This document shows positions 12,001 through 27,000 of a stretch of DNA of 64,000 nucleotides, one piece after another. Under the pieces are notes generated by a model. That model was not told the DNA's origin, ran no database searches, and was given only the letters and a program-made list of their open reading frames with translations. Made by a program: the position numbers and the translations under genes. The number at the start of each line of letters is the position of its first letter. Within the stretch, counting starts at the first letter, position 1. The stretch comes from Asterias rubens. Taxonomy: Eukaryota > Echinodermata > Asteroidea > Forcipulatida > Asteriidae. The stretch covers positions 13,590,840 to 13,654,839 of the forward strand of contig NC_047067.1 of assembly GCF_902459465.1 (NCBI RefSeq), written 5' to 3'.

Positions 12001-15000
12001 CGTGACATACTGAGGGTTTTTTGGTGTGAGGAGAATTTAACGCCTACACATGATGTGTTATGTTTCTTAACACCTGTTCCACTCTGAACAGAACATGTTC
12101 CTTTGCAGAACTCGCTATTATCAAAACAGAATTGTACTCAATAAATGTTTTAAGACCGGTCATTTCCTCGCGAAGTCGGATTGGAAATGCAGGAATATAG
12201 AGGTGTTAAGAAAAAGTCTTATAATTTATTCATGCGGGATAAAGAAGCTCAACGGTTTACTTTGCTACGCGGAGAACACTTCCTGGCTAAAAAGTTTTAA
12301 AAAAAATTAACTGCGACAGTTCTTCGATAGAAACAAAAGTGACACCGTTTCAAGATAATGAATAGTATAGGAAGCTTACCTTAAATATTACTAGCTGGGG
12401 TGCTGTAGTTTTTGATAATATCGTCTTTAGAGACGAAAATTTGTTTCGTGACTAGTTTTACTCATTTCTCAAAAACGACAGCACCTCATCAAGTTATATT
12501 GTAAGGGAAGCTTTCTACCATAATTGTTGTCAAACTGTGTGAGTCATCTAAATCTGTGGGCATTGTGATGTGTGTACTACAAAACGTATACCCATACCCT
12601 TTACGCGGTTTATTAAGGAGTGTTTACCTGATAATAAAAGAAGTCCATGCAACTTGAAACACTATGTAGACGTACACACGTCCACAGAGTGTTTTTACAG
12701 AGCTGAAGAATGCGGGGTTTTTCTTTAGGTGTATACAGAACAACGGAATGTCATCAGGGAAATGCAACACTGAGCTGTGTAAGCATGCACACTAATCAAC
12801 CAAGGTTTTTCTGATAAAACACAATCGGCAAAAGTATTTCACATTTCTACTGGGTCCCAGTTTTATTAATGAACGGCCTTCATCACTGATTTGCTTTTAA
12901 TCCTGTAATTTGCAATAAGCACGATACTGGTCACACACAAAATCCTTGGAAACCATTCTCGTTTCAGTCACAATAAAGCTTCCTCTTTTAGCATCCGTGT
13001 GTGCTTGAAGGCATTGACACTATAACTACTCAAAATAATTGTTAGATAGTTTTTGGGGTTTTTTAAGATTGAGAAACGGCCCCCTCTGAAATAATGTTGT
13101 TTTTGAGAAAGCGGTACTTTCTCACTCAAATATTAAAAGGACATTAGGCCTGGAGCCTTTGATTGGCGCACATACACATTTGTGAAAAAAGGGTGTAACT
13201 TCTTTCATTATTCTCTTGAAACTTCGATGACCATCAGCCCATTTTTTACAGATTTGTAATTGTATGCATATGTTGGGATACACAATGGATTTTGACAATT
13301 ACCAAAGGTATCCAGTACCTTTAAAATAAAATTGGGCCATACAGCTCTGAGTGGATAAAGTTGAGTAGATGATCTGATCAAGAGGAATATGTGAGCAAAG
13401 TCGCTGATGAAGCAACTATGAATACACAACCCTGGAGAAATTCAAATAGAATCCATTACATGAAAATGATAATTAAGCTGCAACCTTCGGAGTGTTCGTG
13501 GAATTTCAGTCAATTTTAATTTGATTGTCAGAAACTTCAACACCTGAGGATCAATATGAACTACGCGAAATGTAAATCTCCGTTTCCATTATATTATAAA
13601 AATTAAGCGCACTGCTAAATGACAGATAATCAAGTTACATGAGGAAACTGTAGATTGACTTCTCTAGAGGAAATTCATTTCAGAAAAACAAGTTGAACAA
13701 CTGAAAAATATGCTGCAGAATGTAAAGCTTGAGATAGTTTTGCACGATTCGATTCCCTTCTCGGTTTCGGACGCATAGTAATCGTTGCTCCATCTTTGAC
13801 CACATTAATAATTAACCCACTTTTAAAAATATGTTTCAGTGATAATAGTATGAAGTATGACGTACTGAGGTCACTTCAAACTGTATACGTTCATCACTTA
13901 GCACTTAAAGCAACACGTTAATAAGTTTGGTTCAAATTTACAACATGCTTCTGAAAGCAGTGATTTAATGTTTTACATAAAACAGGCACAGCAGAAAAGG
14001 ATCTCCCTTTTCGGCCTCAATCCTTTCAGTGGCTATACCTTACTGTTAACTCATTGAATGATGTTGTTGATGAACCCCAGCGAAGAAACCAGATCTAGGT
14101 ACCTTTCTAATTACTGAACCGGTAATTTAAGTGTAAGTGAAAGTAGAGATGGGGAAGAAAACGAAGAAGAAAGGAGGCAGAAAGAGAAATAAGAAGGTAT
14201 AATGAATTACATTCGGGAGAAGCAATAAAGGTAAATGCTTCCCACTTGGAAAATTGGAGTTCCATTGATGTCAACCATCCTTTGAAATATAACACTATTC
14301 ACTTTATAGGACGAGTTAATCCCTTTTCCCTTATCGTTGGCCATTTTGTTTTCAGGTGATGAAGAAGAAGATGACGATGAGAATGATTCCGATGGATATG
14401 AAACGAATGATAACTACCTCAGTGATCTCCCTACAAACTACAACTATGCCAGAAGACGGAGTAGGGCAGTCTTGTATCACTTATCGGGTCATCTTAAGGA
14501 CCAAGAGAAGAAGAAAAGGAGGAAACTCAAACTTAACAGCGTGAGCGATGTCTGAATGTAATACTCTTCATAAAAACTGACCAAAGAATGCATCCACATT
14601 ATACTCAAAAAGGTCACAAACACAAAGGCATACCTGCCGAAAAGACACACCAAGCACAACAAGTGTTTGTTTTAAAGGAACACGTTGCCTTGGATTGGTC
14701 GAGTTGGTCTTTAAAAAGCGTTTGTAACAATTTTTTATAAATTGCATATGGGTAGAAAGATGTTGTAAAAGTAGGATACAATGATCCACACAAACATGCC
14801 TCGAAATTGCACGGTTTTCCTTTTACCTCGTCGACTAACACGGTCGGCCATTTATGGGAGTCAAATTTTTAATTTGACTCCCATAAATGGCCGACCGTGT
14901 TGGTTTGCAAAGTAAACCATGTGCATTTTATAACAAACGGTTACACACGTTTTTCAAAGACCAACTCGACCGATCCAAGGCAACGTGGTCCTTTAAGTAA

Positions 15001-18000
15001 TGGGGGAACAACTAACAATCAGATTGTTATATGCGGCCCATACAGTCTGGATATAAGGACAAACGAATTCAGTGAAGCGAACATATCAGGTAGTTTTAAG
15101 TTGAACTGTCTATAATGTTTGGCTGGTCATATTAATCTTAAGACCCCTTTTCTGTTCTTGAGCTCGAAAAATGAGACTTTTAGAGATACCGACTCCAAGC
15201 AAACGAGATAACTATCGGGTTCTGCATCTAATGTGTAAAAGAAAATGTACTGAAAAAGCCTTGCTAATAACATGACTTTAATTGTGGTACAAATTTTTAT
15301 TCGATTTACTGTTAATTTTACTAATATTGCTTTGATGCTTCTTGAATTAAAAGCAGAGCCTATTAGCCGGGCCAAAGAGAGCAGTTCTTCCCGAGTACAA
15401 AGTGGCTGCAATGAAGAAGTCCAGGTTTATCATCCTTCACTACAGCACCTTTAAATCTATCTGGGATTGGTTGGTGTTGGTGGCTACATTGTATATTGCC
15501 ATAGTTGTACCGTATAACGTAGCAGTTGGTCCGGAAAAGCACACAGTTACAACGGTACTAGACATCATGGTAGAAGTACTCTTTCTAACCGGTGAGTTGC
15601 AATACAGAAAGTTGATTTATTCATTTTATTGTTCGTGAGGCCAAGTATTATAGCCAAGAACCCCAATGAGAGAAGGAAAGGGAGGCATTTTCAGATGTGG
15701 GAAGGAAAACCCCAGAGAAATGTTCCAGATAAAATTTGTGCCATCAGACAGGGACTGAAAACACAATCCACATAGTGACCCGGGATTCGAACCGGGGTCC
15801 TAGAGGTGGAAGGCGAGAAAAGATACAATGCCAGACCCAATTGCCCTAAAGTTTGAAGATTTGTAAAATATAAATAATAATTATATACTTTCACACATGG
15901 TTCTCACCCTCCCCAACCCTACCCTGCGCCCGTCAGTAATTTCCAGTCTGTCTTAGACATTGGGTGCGTTCGTTTAGCTTCCCTGGGTCGACCCCGATGT
16001 GTGGCGGTTTTTTTTTCAGGACGAACGTGGGTAATTATCTGCACACGTTTGTCCTGAAAAAAAAAAAACCGCCACACACCGGGGTCGACCCAGGCAAGCT
16101 AAACGAACGCACCCATTGTGAATCTACACACCCTACACACCACAAGACAGTTTGGCGGGTTAAGAAAACACCTTGTGCATATCAATCATTGCCAACCACG
16201 CCTGAATGTCATATCATTAACTACTATTTTGGAAGTACATTCTTACGAAACAAAAACCACAGGCTTCTGTTTGATGCATTGGTGTCGCTTTTCCCTCTCT
16301 TGAAAGAAAATGCAATGTGACAGTTTTGTGATACCTTATCCTTTACAAGACATGTAAATTACGCCTTTTTGCAATACAAGACACTTGGTAGGCTAAACTG
16401 TTGTTTCTTTTTGTTATGGCAGATAATATTTGTGATACCTTATACCTTAACAGCACATCTAAATTACATTTTATACTGTTGTTATTTTTGTTTTTGACAG
16501 ATATTGGTATTAATTTCACAACGACATTTGTCAGCAAGACAGGTGTGGTAGTCTATGAGAGAAGAGCGATAGCCATTCATTACGCTAAGACGTGGTTCTT
16601 CATAGACATATTGGCGGCTGTGCCCTTCGACTTCATTGTTACAGTTTCAAATATAAACACGGTAAGACCAGTAGGTGACACATGTACATTGCGGGTAGCG
16701 ATATTATAAAGCTCAAACATAATTAGACAGGATGATAATTGAGGTCCCTTGGGTTGGGCTCTGTTTTTATCCTTGATGTTCCTAGAGTTTAAAAATATCC
16801 AAGGGGAGTCCCTGTTCGTTTTTAAAAGTGGCCTTCCCTTCCCCATGGGTATTACTCGACCCGTTTGGCGATCGTTATATGCATTCGTTTGGCAAATAAG
16901 GGGCCGTCATTGAGGTTTTCTACATCTGTTAACCTGGATGAAATAATAGAAATGAAGAGCCTCCTTGACATTCGATGGGTAAACTAAGGGAAAAGAACAG
17001 TAAAGGACCGATGTAGTGGCTTATAGGGTAGTCGTTACATTGTTTAAAGGTATTTGTCTCGGCTAACATCTTTGTATCTCCTCTTGCAATTACAGTTGTA
17101 TGTTTTTAGATGTTTGTATTACTATTGTAAATTTTCTTCAACAGCCAATGCATCGACCAAAACGCACCACTTGATCTGTTTTCCTACAACACAAAACAAT
17201 TAACCCTGTTCGTCCGGGTCATTACTTTAGGTGTGCGGAAAATATAGTCAGAGAATTAGCCGTTTCAAACTGCTTACCAACCAAAAAGACCTAAGTGTAA
17301 ATGCCCAAAATAGTTATTAGCCTGACGTTTCGACCCTAGCAGAGTCTGTCTTAATGGGCAACACAACAAACATGAACAGGTTACTTAAGTGTATTCATTA
17401 ACACATTTTTCTCCTCCCGCCCAGGTTTCTACAATTCAACTTCTAAAACTAGCGAGGTTGCTACGGTTGCTGCGCCTTTTACAGAAGATTGAGCGATATT
17501 CACAGTACAGTGCCATTACATTAACATTCCTGATGCTTGCTTTCGCCTTATTGGCTCATTGGTTGGGCTGCGTCTGGTACGGGATTGGTATGACAGAGAG
17601 GGAGAATCCGAACACTTGGAATTTAGGTAAGGGGGTGTGGAATGGAGAGGAGGAGGATTGACAAAGTCAATTTGTTTATTCATTTATGTCATTGATTTCA
17701 AATGAAATATTGCCTACCATCACAAGGCAAGACGACCATTTCAAGGTGAGGGATACACTTATCTGATTTGGTCTGACGACCCAAATCAACCGTCATCAGG
17801 GGCACGTTGCCACCTACTCCTGGGGCTGAAACAGGGTTACCCCCTTCACAGTCCGTATAAGGTTGTTGGCCTGGGTTTTATCCACTAGGGTCCAGACTTG
17901 CAGAGCAGAGTGTATTACCTTCCCATCTTTTTACGAAGCAATTATGGTTGGGTGCATAGCTCAAGGGCACATGAGGTCCCAACCGCTTTGAGTTTTTCTT

Positions 18001-21000
18001 CGAATACTTTTGTTTAACTTTATAACGATGACTATATTTATTACCTAATTTGGGGGAAAGTAACATTTAGACATGAAAAATGTTAACTTTTGAGCAGTTT
18101 TAACAAATCAACAAAAAAAACATGAGAATAAGACCTGTACTTCGTTTCCAATTATTTGAAAACCATTAAGAATGATGGCCGGTTGACGTTCATAATATCA
18201 TTAAATCTGTAATATTATGGTCGCACAAACCGGTCGTAATTGGCAAAGTTTCTAAAACAAATATCTATCCTTGTCCCCAGTTTCGATTTTGTTGTCAAAT
18301 CAGATTTTTGTGTGTTTGCTTACCTGCACCTAGGATGGATAAATAACCTCGGGGAAGATCTACACAGACCGCTCGAGAAGAACAACTCGAGGAGTGGTCC
18401 AAGAAATGAGAGTAAATACATCACGTCGTTATACTTCACACTAAGCAGCCTTACAAGTGTCGGATTTGGAAACGTCTCCGCAAACACAGACGTCGAGAAA
18501 ATCTTCACTATCATTGTTATGCTCATAGGTGGTAGGTTATTTATCTGGATGTTTTCTAGATAACTTCAACAAGGGGAAATGTATTGTCTTGTTTGTTTGC
18601 ATTGTTTCATTTGTTGTTATAACACCAAGAACATTATTGGCTAAGATATTTGTACTTTGAGATTAACACACATAAATTGTTCACGCTATTGAAAGGAGTT
18701 GCAATCTAAATTCTTAATTGGTTATCACGAGTATTATATTATTAACTCAAGAAAAATACATTTGGTCTCTCATCTTGTGTGATGAGAAAGCATCCCTTAT
18801 TTATTATTCGTCACATATAGCTCGTTCCTTATAAAATATTGGGTGATGGAGGTTGTATATAGTGCAAGAAACAAGTCATCGGCTTGGGGCAGGAAGGACT
18901 TTGACAAGACATACACACCCATCCCTTCTGATCTGAGCCGAGTGGTTTTTTATGGGTCTTATGTTATCCTTTCTGCTCTGACCGACTGGGCTTATACGGG
19001 TTTTTTTCTGATCTGGGCCGGCTTTAGTAGATCTATGGGCATAGATTATTAGAGCTTGATTATTACTGTCTTTTCAGCCCTTTGTCATGCGGCAGTTTTT
19101 GGCAACGTGACGGCCATTGTACAGAGAATGTACTCCAGAAGAGCACTGTATCACCTCAAGCTCAGAGACCTCAAAGATTTTGTAACGTCACACCACATAC
19201 CTGCTAATCTCAAGACGAGGATGAATGAGTACTTCAATACATCTTGGTCAAACAATATGGGCATTGATACAATGGAGGTAAGCCTAGAGTAAACATTTTT
19301 ATGAATTGCTTTTGATTTGTTTGCATCTCATTGTCAATTAGTACCAGTAGGTTGGTGCCAGCCAAGCTTACATACTTCCTCTTGGACCATGCCAGTTGAA
19401 GCTATCAAGCTGTCTGCTGGGTCATCCGCATTCTGCTTGAAAATTTATAAAGCCAGCAGAGCCATCATAATGTCAGTTGAGAAGTCATAGTGCCAATTGA
19501 GCATCCAAGTGGTAGTTGATCACTCATATTGACCGACAAGCAGCCAGGGTGCCAGTGGGCCCGCCATCACGGTACCAGTGGATCAGTCCCAATGATGGTT
19601 AAGCCGTTGTTTTGCCAGTTAAGCATCCAATGTAACAGTGAAGCCTCCACAATGCCAGTTGGTACCAGATTGCCTGTTATAGTTGAGCTGTCATAGTGCC
19701 AGTGGAGCCATTCAGTGCCAGCAATCACAGTGTCAGTTGAGTTATCATTGCCAGATGTGCGGTCACGGCGTCAGTTGAGCCATATGGTGATAGTTACGCC
19801 ATCAAAAGTTAAATTGCCCTTAAAGTGCAAGTGGAGACTTCATAATGCCAGAGCTGACCAAGTCCCAGTTGCTTATCTACAGTGTAAGCTGAGCCATCAG
19901 AGTTTAATTGGGCCATTGTTATGGCAGTTGAGCCATCATAGTGCTAGACTGCCAGTGGAGCCATCATAGTGCCAGTGGAGCCATCATAGTGCCAGTGGAG
20001 CCATCAAAGTGCCACTTGAGCTATCAGAGTGCCATTAGAGACATCATAGTGCCAGTTTAGCTACCATAGTGCCAGTGGAGCCATCGTAGTGCAAGTTGAA
20101 CCATCATAGTGCCAGTTGAGCAATCATAGTGCCAGTTAAATCATCATAGTGCCAGTGGAGCCATCATAGTGCCAGTGGAGCCATCATAGTGCCAGTGGAG
20201 CCATCAAAGTGCCACTTGAGCTATCAGAGTGCCATTAGAGACATCACAGTGCCAGTTTAGCTACCATAGTGCCAGTGGAGCCATCGTAGTGCAAGTTGAA
20301 CCATCATAGTGCCAGTTGAACCATCATAGTGCCAGTTGAGCCATTATAGTGCCAGTTGAACCATCATAGTACCAGTTGAGCCATCATAGTGCCAGTTGAG
20401 CCATAATAGTGCCAGTTGAACCATCATAGTGCCAGTTGAACCATCATAGTGCCAGTTGAGCCATCATAGTACCAGTTGAGCCATCATAGTGCCAGTTGAG
20501 CCATAATAGTGCCAGTTGAACCATCATAGTGCCAGTGGAGCCATCGTAGTGCCAGTGGAGCCATCATAGTGTCAGTTGAGCCATCATAGTGCCAGTTGAA
20601 CCATCATAGTGCCAGTGGAGCCATCGTAGTGCCAGTGGAGCCATCATAGTGTCAGTGCCAGTTGAGCCATCATAGTACCAGTTGAACCATCATAGTGCCA
20701 GTGGAGCCATCGTAGTGCCAGCGGGCCATCATAGTGTCAGTTGAGCCATCATAGTGCCATTTGTGCTATCAGAGTGCCAGTTGAGCCATCATAGCGCCAG
20801 TTGTGCCATCATAGTGCCAGTTGAGCCATCATAGTGTCAGTTAAGCGTCATAGTGCCAGTTGAGCCATCATAGTAACGGATGAGCCGTCAACGTTCCAGA
20901 GGAGCCGTCATAGTGCCATTGGACCGTCACAGTACAAGTTGAGTCGTCAGTGCCTTCATAATTCCATAGTTGTCCCAGTGACAGCTTCTTATTTCAGTGA

Positions 21001-24000
21001 AAGCTGAGCCCTCAGAGTGTAATTGAGCCATTATAATGTCAGTTGAGCCATCCGGTTGAACCGTCAAAATTCCAGTGGAGTCGTCATAGTGCATTTGAAC
21101 CGACAAGTGCCAGTTAAGTCGTCAGTGCCAGTTGAGCCATTATAGTGCCACTTGAGCCGGCACAGAGCCAGTTTAGCCATCATAGTGCCAGTTTAGCCAT
21201 CATATTCAATTGAATTAAATTCAAAAATGGTTTATTAAAAAATGTATCGCAGTGCAAATTTGATGAGCCACCATGGCCGACTGTTGTACATATTGATCCG
21301 GCATAGGGGGCCAAATGAGCTGATAAGTAATTGATGCTAGTTGGGCCATTTTATCGCTACATGAGCCAGTTGAGCCGTCGTCGTCGAGCAGTCACAATAA
21401 CAGATGAGCACTCAAAATGTCAATTGTTCCTCAAAGTTAGTTCAACAAAACTTTAAATTGTGTTGTATATTGGCTTTTTATTTTATAATTGTCATCTCTC
21501 TGAGTTTATGAGTATAGCTTACTAACTTTAAGACTATTATACCTTTTTTCTTAGATGTTACATAGATTTCCTGAGGAGTTACGAGCAGATGTCACAATGC
21601 ATCTACACAAAGAGTTCTTACAATTGCCAATATTTGGCGAAGCTAGCCAAGGATGCCTCAGGTGAGTAACTTAAACTCAATTACAAAACAAAACACCCCA
21701 CAACACAAAGTCCATTAAGGATTCTATTTTTGGTATATCATAAAAAAAAACTGTTGTTATATAATTCAACAAGATATGAACCTGTTACAGAAATAAGTGA
21801 AGCTGTTAAGAGTCAGTTCAGGTAAATATTTGACATAGTGGCTCACTGTCAATTTTTTTTTTTTTTTTTAATACTTTGTGGGTGGAAGGGCCCTGGGGTG
21901 CAAGTAAATAAAATTGCATTTTCAAATCAAGATATAGCCCGTTGCCATGGTTACAGCTCATTTTGGTATTTTTTGCCATTTTAGGTCGGTTTGAGGGTCT
22001 GAAAAGCTGGTTTGTATCTCATATTTACAACTCCAGCCCACCAAATGCAAAATTATTTCAACAAAACTTTTATACAACTACAAAGTATCATCCTTTGCCT
22101 TCCTTGAGAAAAAAAATATTGCTTTAAATATCAGCCTTGTGCTATTTTTGCATCATGCAATACAGTATGTTTTTAGAACTTGCAAAATCGACATTTTTAC
22201 CCTATTTTTGGACCTCAAAATATCAACTTGCAAGGGGTCTCAGAAAATGTTCTTTTCGGTCGTGATTAGGGCTAACATTGGTCTTTTCATATCTGGTGAG
22301 AAAAACTGGGGCAATTGTATCCTGTTGTGACAGTACTGCCTCAAAACTAGACTTTTTCCCCCAAAACGTGAAAAATGCCTTTTTAAGGGTCTTTTCACAA
22401 TACGGTTTAAAAAAAAAAACATTTTTCTTGTACTTTGTGGATGGTAGGGACCTGGGGTCCAAATATAAAAAAAATACATTTCAAATCATAATACAACACG
22501 TTGCCATGGTAACAGCTCATTTGAGTTTAGGCCATTTAAGGCTGATTTGGGGGTCTGAAAAACTGTTTTTTGTTAATATTTATAACTCCACCCCACCAAA
22601 AAGCAAAAATATTTCATTAAACCGATTATATATCTGTACAAAGTATCATCCTTGGTTTTACTTTAGACAACAAATTATTGCTATAAAGGTTCACACTTGT
22701 GCCACTGAACTGTGCATTGGGGTATGTTTTTAGAACTTGCAAAATCAACATTTGTACCATATTTTTGCCCCCAAAAAATCTTTTTTTGGGGGGGGTCTCA
22801 AAATATTTTCCTTTCGGTTTTGATTAGGGCCAAATTGGTCTATTTATTTCTGGTAAGAAAATTTTTGCCAAGTGTATCCACTCGACCGATCAAAGGCAAC
22901 GTGTTCCTTTAAGTTGTAAATACTTGCACCCGCTCAACATAAATAAGTAAGATGCAATTGCAGTGACAAAAGTTTATTCAGGCTAGTTTGATTAATTTTT
23001 CCATTCACTGTCTTACTAATTCATAGTTGTTATATACGTCTCTGAGAACGATCAACAAAAAAACATTGTCAAACATCACCTGCTGAATTGTTTGTCAAGT
23101 AAAAAATAAACCAACTGTTGATATTGTTTGCAACAGTGCAGTTCAAATGAACCCCACCATGGGGGAACTGCTAAGGCCAAAGCAGGTGAATGGCCATTTA
23201 GATACTTTGGATACAGTATTTGCTCACTTTTAGAGCCTCTTTGTTCTGATGGGAATGAAAATGTTTAGTTTGGTAGCGGGCAGGGGACCAAGGAGACTGT
23301 ACATGTAGGTATATAAGGCCATGTGTAGACAATTTGTAAAGAATGCTCATCGCACTACTTCTATTCTTGCAATGGGAATCATCCTGTACAACTAGGTAAA
23401 GTAGTCATGACAAACAAGAACTTTCAGTGGCAGATACTGGTTATGGCTTATGTTTAAATCACAACTTTGTATTCGTTACTTAAGGAGCATGGAAAGCATG
23501 CTCATCTTTGTGTTTTATCAATTCAAACTAAGGGATAACTTCAAAATGCATTTTTCTTGTTTTTGGAAAAATTAACATGTTTGAGGCAGAAGTGTCACAA
23601 AAGGATACAATAAACCCAAGTGTTTCTCCCCAGCAGACATGAAAACTACAATTTAAGCCCAATCACAACCGAAGGGAAAATATTCTGAGAACCAACAAAA
23701 ATTGAGACAGCACAAACTTTCTTACTATACATGATGTGCAAGGGGAATTTAAAAAAATAGACTTGCAAAAAAAAGGTGCTGTTCACTTGTTGTCCAAGTT
23801 TTTTTTACCAGAAATAAAAAGATAGATGTTGGCCCTAATCAAAACTGAAAGGAAAATATTTATTCTGGGACCCCTGAACAATTTTTAAGGGCAAACAATA
23901 TGGTAAAGATGTTGATTTTGCAAGTTCGAAAAACATACTCTTATGCACGTTCTAAAAATAGGACAAGGGTGACAATTATAGCAATAATTCTTTTGTCTCA

Positions 24001-27000
24001 AGTAATGCCAAGATGATACTTTGTAGTGATGTAAAAGGTTTTATAAAATATTTTGTTATTTGGTGGGGTGATGTTGTAAATATTAACTAAAAAACAGTTT
24101 TTCACACCCTTAAAACGGCCTAAACGGCCTAAACACAAATGACCTGTTACAATGGCAACGTGTTATATTATGATTTGAAATGTAAAAAAAAAAAATTATT
24201 TGGACTCCAAGTCCCTACCATCCACAAAGTATAAGAAAAATATGCCCTTTTTTTTACCGTTTACACATATGTCAGTAGTATGTGAAAAGACCCTTAAAAA
24301 GGAATTGTTCACGTTTTGGTGAAAAAAGTCTAGTTTTGAGGCAGTACTGTCACAACAGGACACAATTGCCCAAGTTTTTCTCACCATAGTTGCTGGCAGT
24401 GTAAGCACTTTATGTAATCCACCATATACATGAACTGACAAATCCGTAGAAGCTTCAGATCGATCGGCCATATGGGTCACGAGAAAATAGTGAAAAACCG
24501 ATTACACATTTTGCATGACATTGATGCAAACAACAAAATTAACAAAACGCTCACTGAGCGATAAACTCCAAACGCAAAGTTAAATTATTTATTTCTCATC
24601 AAATATGAGATTTCAGACAGAAATATTTCAAGGGATGTTTTCAACCATCATCGTCATTAGACCGTGTAAGTTTTATGTAAATATGTGATCTTCACGATTT
24701 TGTTTTCTTACCAATTCTGTAACGTTCCTTTAAACAAGAAGGATACCATTCTATACACAAAAAAGACAAGAGTTTCCAACAAGATTTAAAACGAAAACAA
24801 TGTGTTTTCACTAAGGCAGTAGTTCCCTCCTTTTCAAACAAAACTGAACCCGCCTTCGTATTAGAGAGAACAAGTCTGACCTAGTTAATTAATGGAAACG
24901 CTGTTTTACACAATTACCAGATACATACCAGTCATACCAGTATGCGTGATAAATAATAACAATAATATAAATAATAAACAAATAAATAAATAAATATTGT
25001 AGAGAAAATTAATTTTAAAAATGTGTGTTAGCACTGTATACTCAGTACTTTCCCGAGTCTTGTGAAAAAAATATCACAGGCATGTTCCTCGGGTGGGATT
25101 CGAACCCGGGACCACTGTAGTTCAAGAGCAGTGTCGTGTCAACTAGGCTACCGAGGTAGCCCGGTAGCTGGAGGCAGTTCGAATCCTATGTTTTGGCAGC
25201 GAGTAAGACAAAATAAACAAATAAAGAAATTTAAGAATGCAAATTTAATCTGGTGAAAAAATATAAAAGGTTACGCTCCGGAAGTGTCAGGCATTCAGGC
25301 GCCGGTTCAGTTAATGGCACACACTGGCCCCTCCCCTTTGCCATATAGAACCCTTCAGGATTTGCATCCGACCCAGAGCACATCCCCCCCCGCCTCGAAC
25401 CCTAGCCACCACGAGGGCCCTGTCCCTTTAGGGGAGAAAACAAGGCAGATCCCAATCACACTGTCCCATCAGGGGCAGCAAAAAGCCTTGAATCTATATT
25501 AGAGACAGACGGTATTCGAACCCGGACCGGATGATCCGAGTTGCTGAGACAGTCCCAGCACCTTACGCACTGCGCTATTGTGTTGGTGCTTAAAAGCTGG
25601 TGTTTTCATGGTCATAATCAATAGACCGACTGCGCTCCGTGCCTCACGTGACTAGTGGGTAAATGTAAACAAACACGGTGTACTGCATACAAGCGTGCGT
25701 TAAGAAGACATTTATTACTGTTGCAATTTTGATTCAATTCTCAAAATCACTGGGGAGTATTTCGGAGTTTGTAACATGAGACCTTACCGGTGGCTGAACA
25801 ATGCCAGTAATGGGTAAAACCAACAGTCCACTAACTAGGAAATTCCACGAGAATTTTCACACGATGTCATGTGTTTGTGCACGGAAAGTGTGGTTTCATT
25901 GCCCTCGTTGCAATGATTTTGCTGCCAATATTGTCAATAAAAACCTCCTGAAGAAGCTGCACATTCACTTTATTTTCACCCTCAAGTTATTTTAAATTGG
26001 AAGGGGTAGCTAGAGTCGGACGCCTTAAAATCTGCGGTCTCCATTGGTCCAGCCCGACTTCACGCCCTGCACAGCGCAAAATCCACGGCGCGTGAGCTCG
26101 CTCTAACCTCAGTAATTTACGTAATCTAACAATACTCTCAAAAGAACCCGTTTTGTAGAAGAATACTTGAAATATCAAACAGCAAAAGTGATTTAAATCA
26201 ACAGCACAACATTCAACTTAATATTAGGGCTTCGTGTTTAGTTAAAAGTGTTATTTGTCGAAAATACAGCCGATTATGGCCCTTCGGCGCGAGTTTTCCC
26301 ATATCTTTACTGTGCAGCTTTGTTTTTCTATACCCACTATAGGTCACGTGATAACATGTAAACATTGATCGCACAATCGTTCTATTCCACAAAAACTTAC
26401 TTGACAATGGTGAGGACACTTTGGTGCTTTTGGAGTCTTGTTGAGTACCACAATGGGTTGTTGGAACACTGATGGTACTTTTGTAATTTTTTTACAAAAC
26501 ACAAATGCTGAAGGGCGCAAGTGCATTACGGCATTATATTTTTGTACGTGAGGGCATGGCAAAGGAAAATTTTTTGAGACCCCTGGCAAGTTGATATTTT
26601 GGGGTCCAAAAATAGGGTAAATATGTCGATTTTGCAAATTCTTAAAACATACTGTAAAGCATGATGCAAAAATAGCACAAGGGTGGTATTTAAAGCAATA
26701 ATTTTTTTATCTCAAGGAAGGCGAGGATGATACTTTGGGTGATATAAAAGTTTTTTTGAAAACAAATTTCATTTTGGTGGGGTGGAGTTGTAAATAATGA
26801 GCTAAAAACCAGTTTTTCAGACCCCAAAATCGGCCTAAAATGGCCAAAAAACAAAATGAGCTGTAACCATGGCAACGGGCTATATATATATAATTGAAAA
26901 TGCAATTTTATTTAGTTGCACCCAAAGGCCCTTCCACCCACAAAGTATTTAAAAAAATCATTTTTTGACCGTGAGCAACTATGTCAACTTTTTACCTGAA

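Noticed and set aside
15367..15371. Alternative acceptor just after TATTAG for the S1 exon
   Set aside because: It would shift the frame out of the LPEYKV block.
19340..21210. CRISPR-like look of regular short repeats
   Set aside because: The unit repeats head to tail without unique spacers, and the host is an animal; it is a minisatellite.
22278..22733. 151-codon open frame as a transposon protein
   Set aside because: It crosses the boundary of two direct repeat modules, shows no transposase motif and has low-complexity Phe/Lys composition from poly-T/poly-A tracts.
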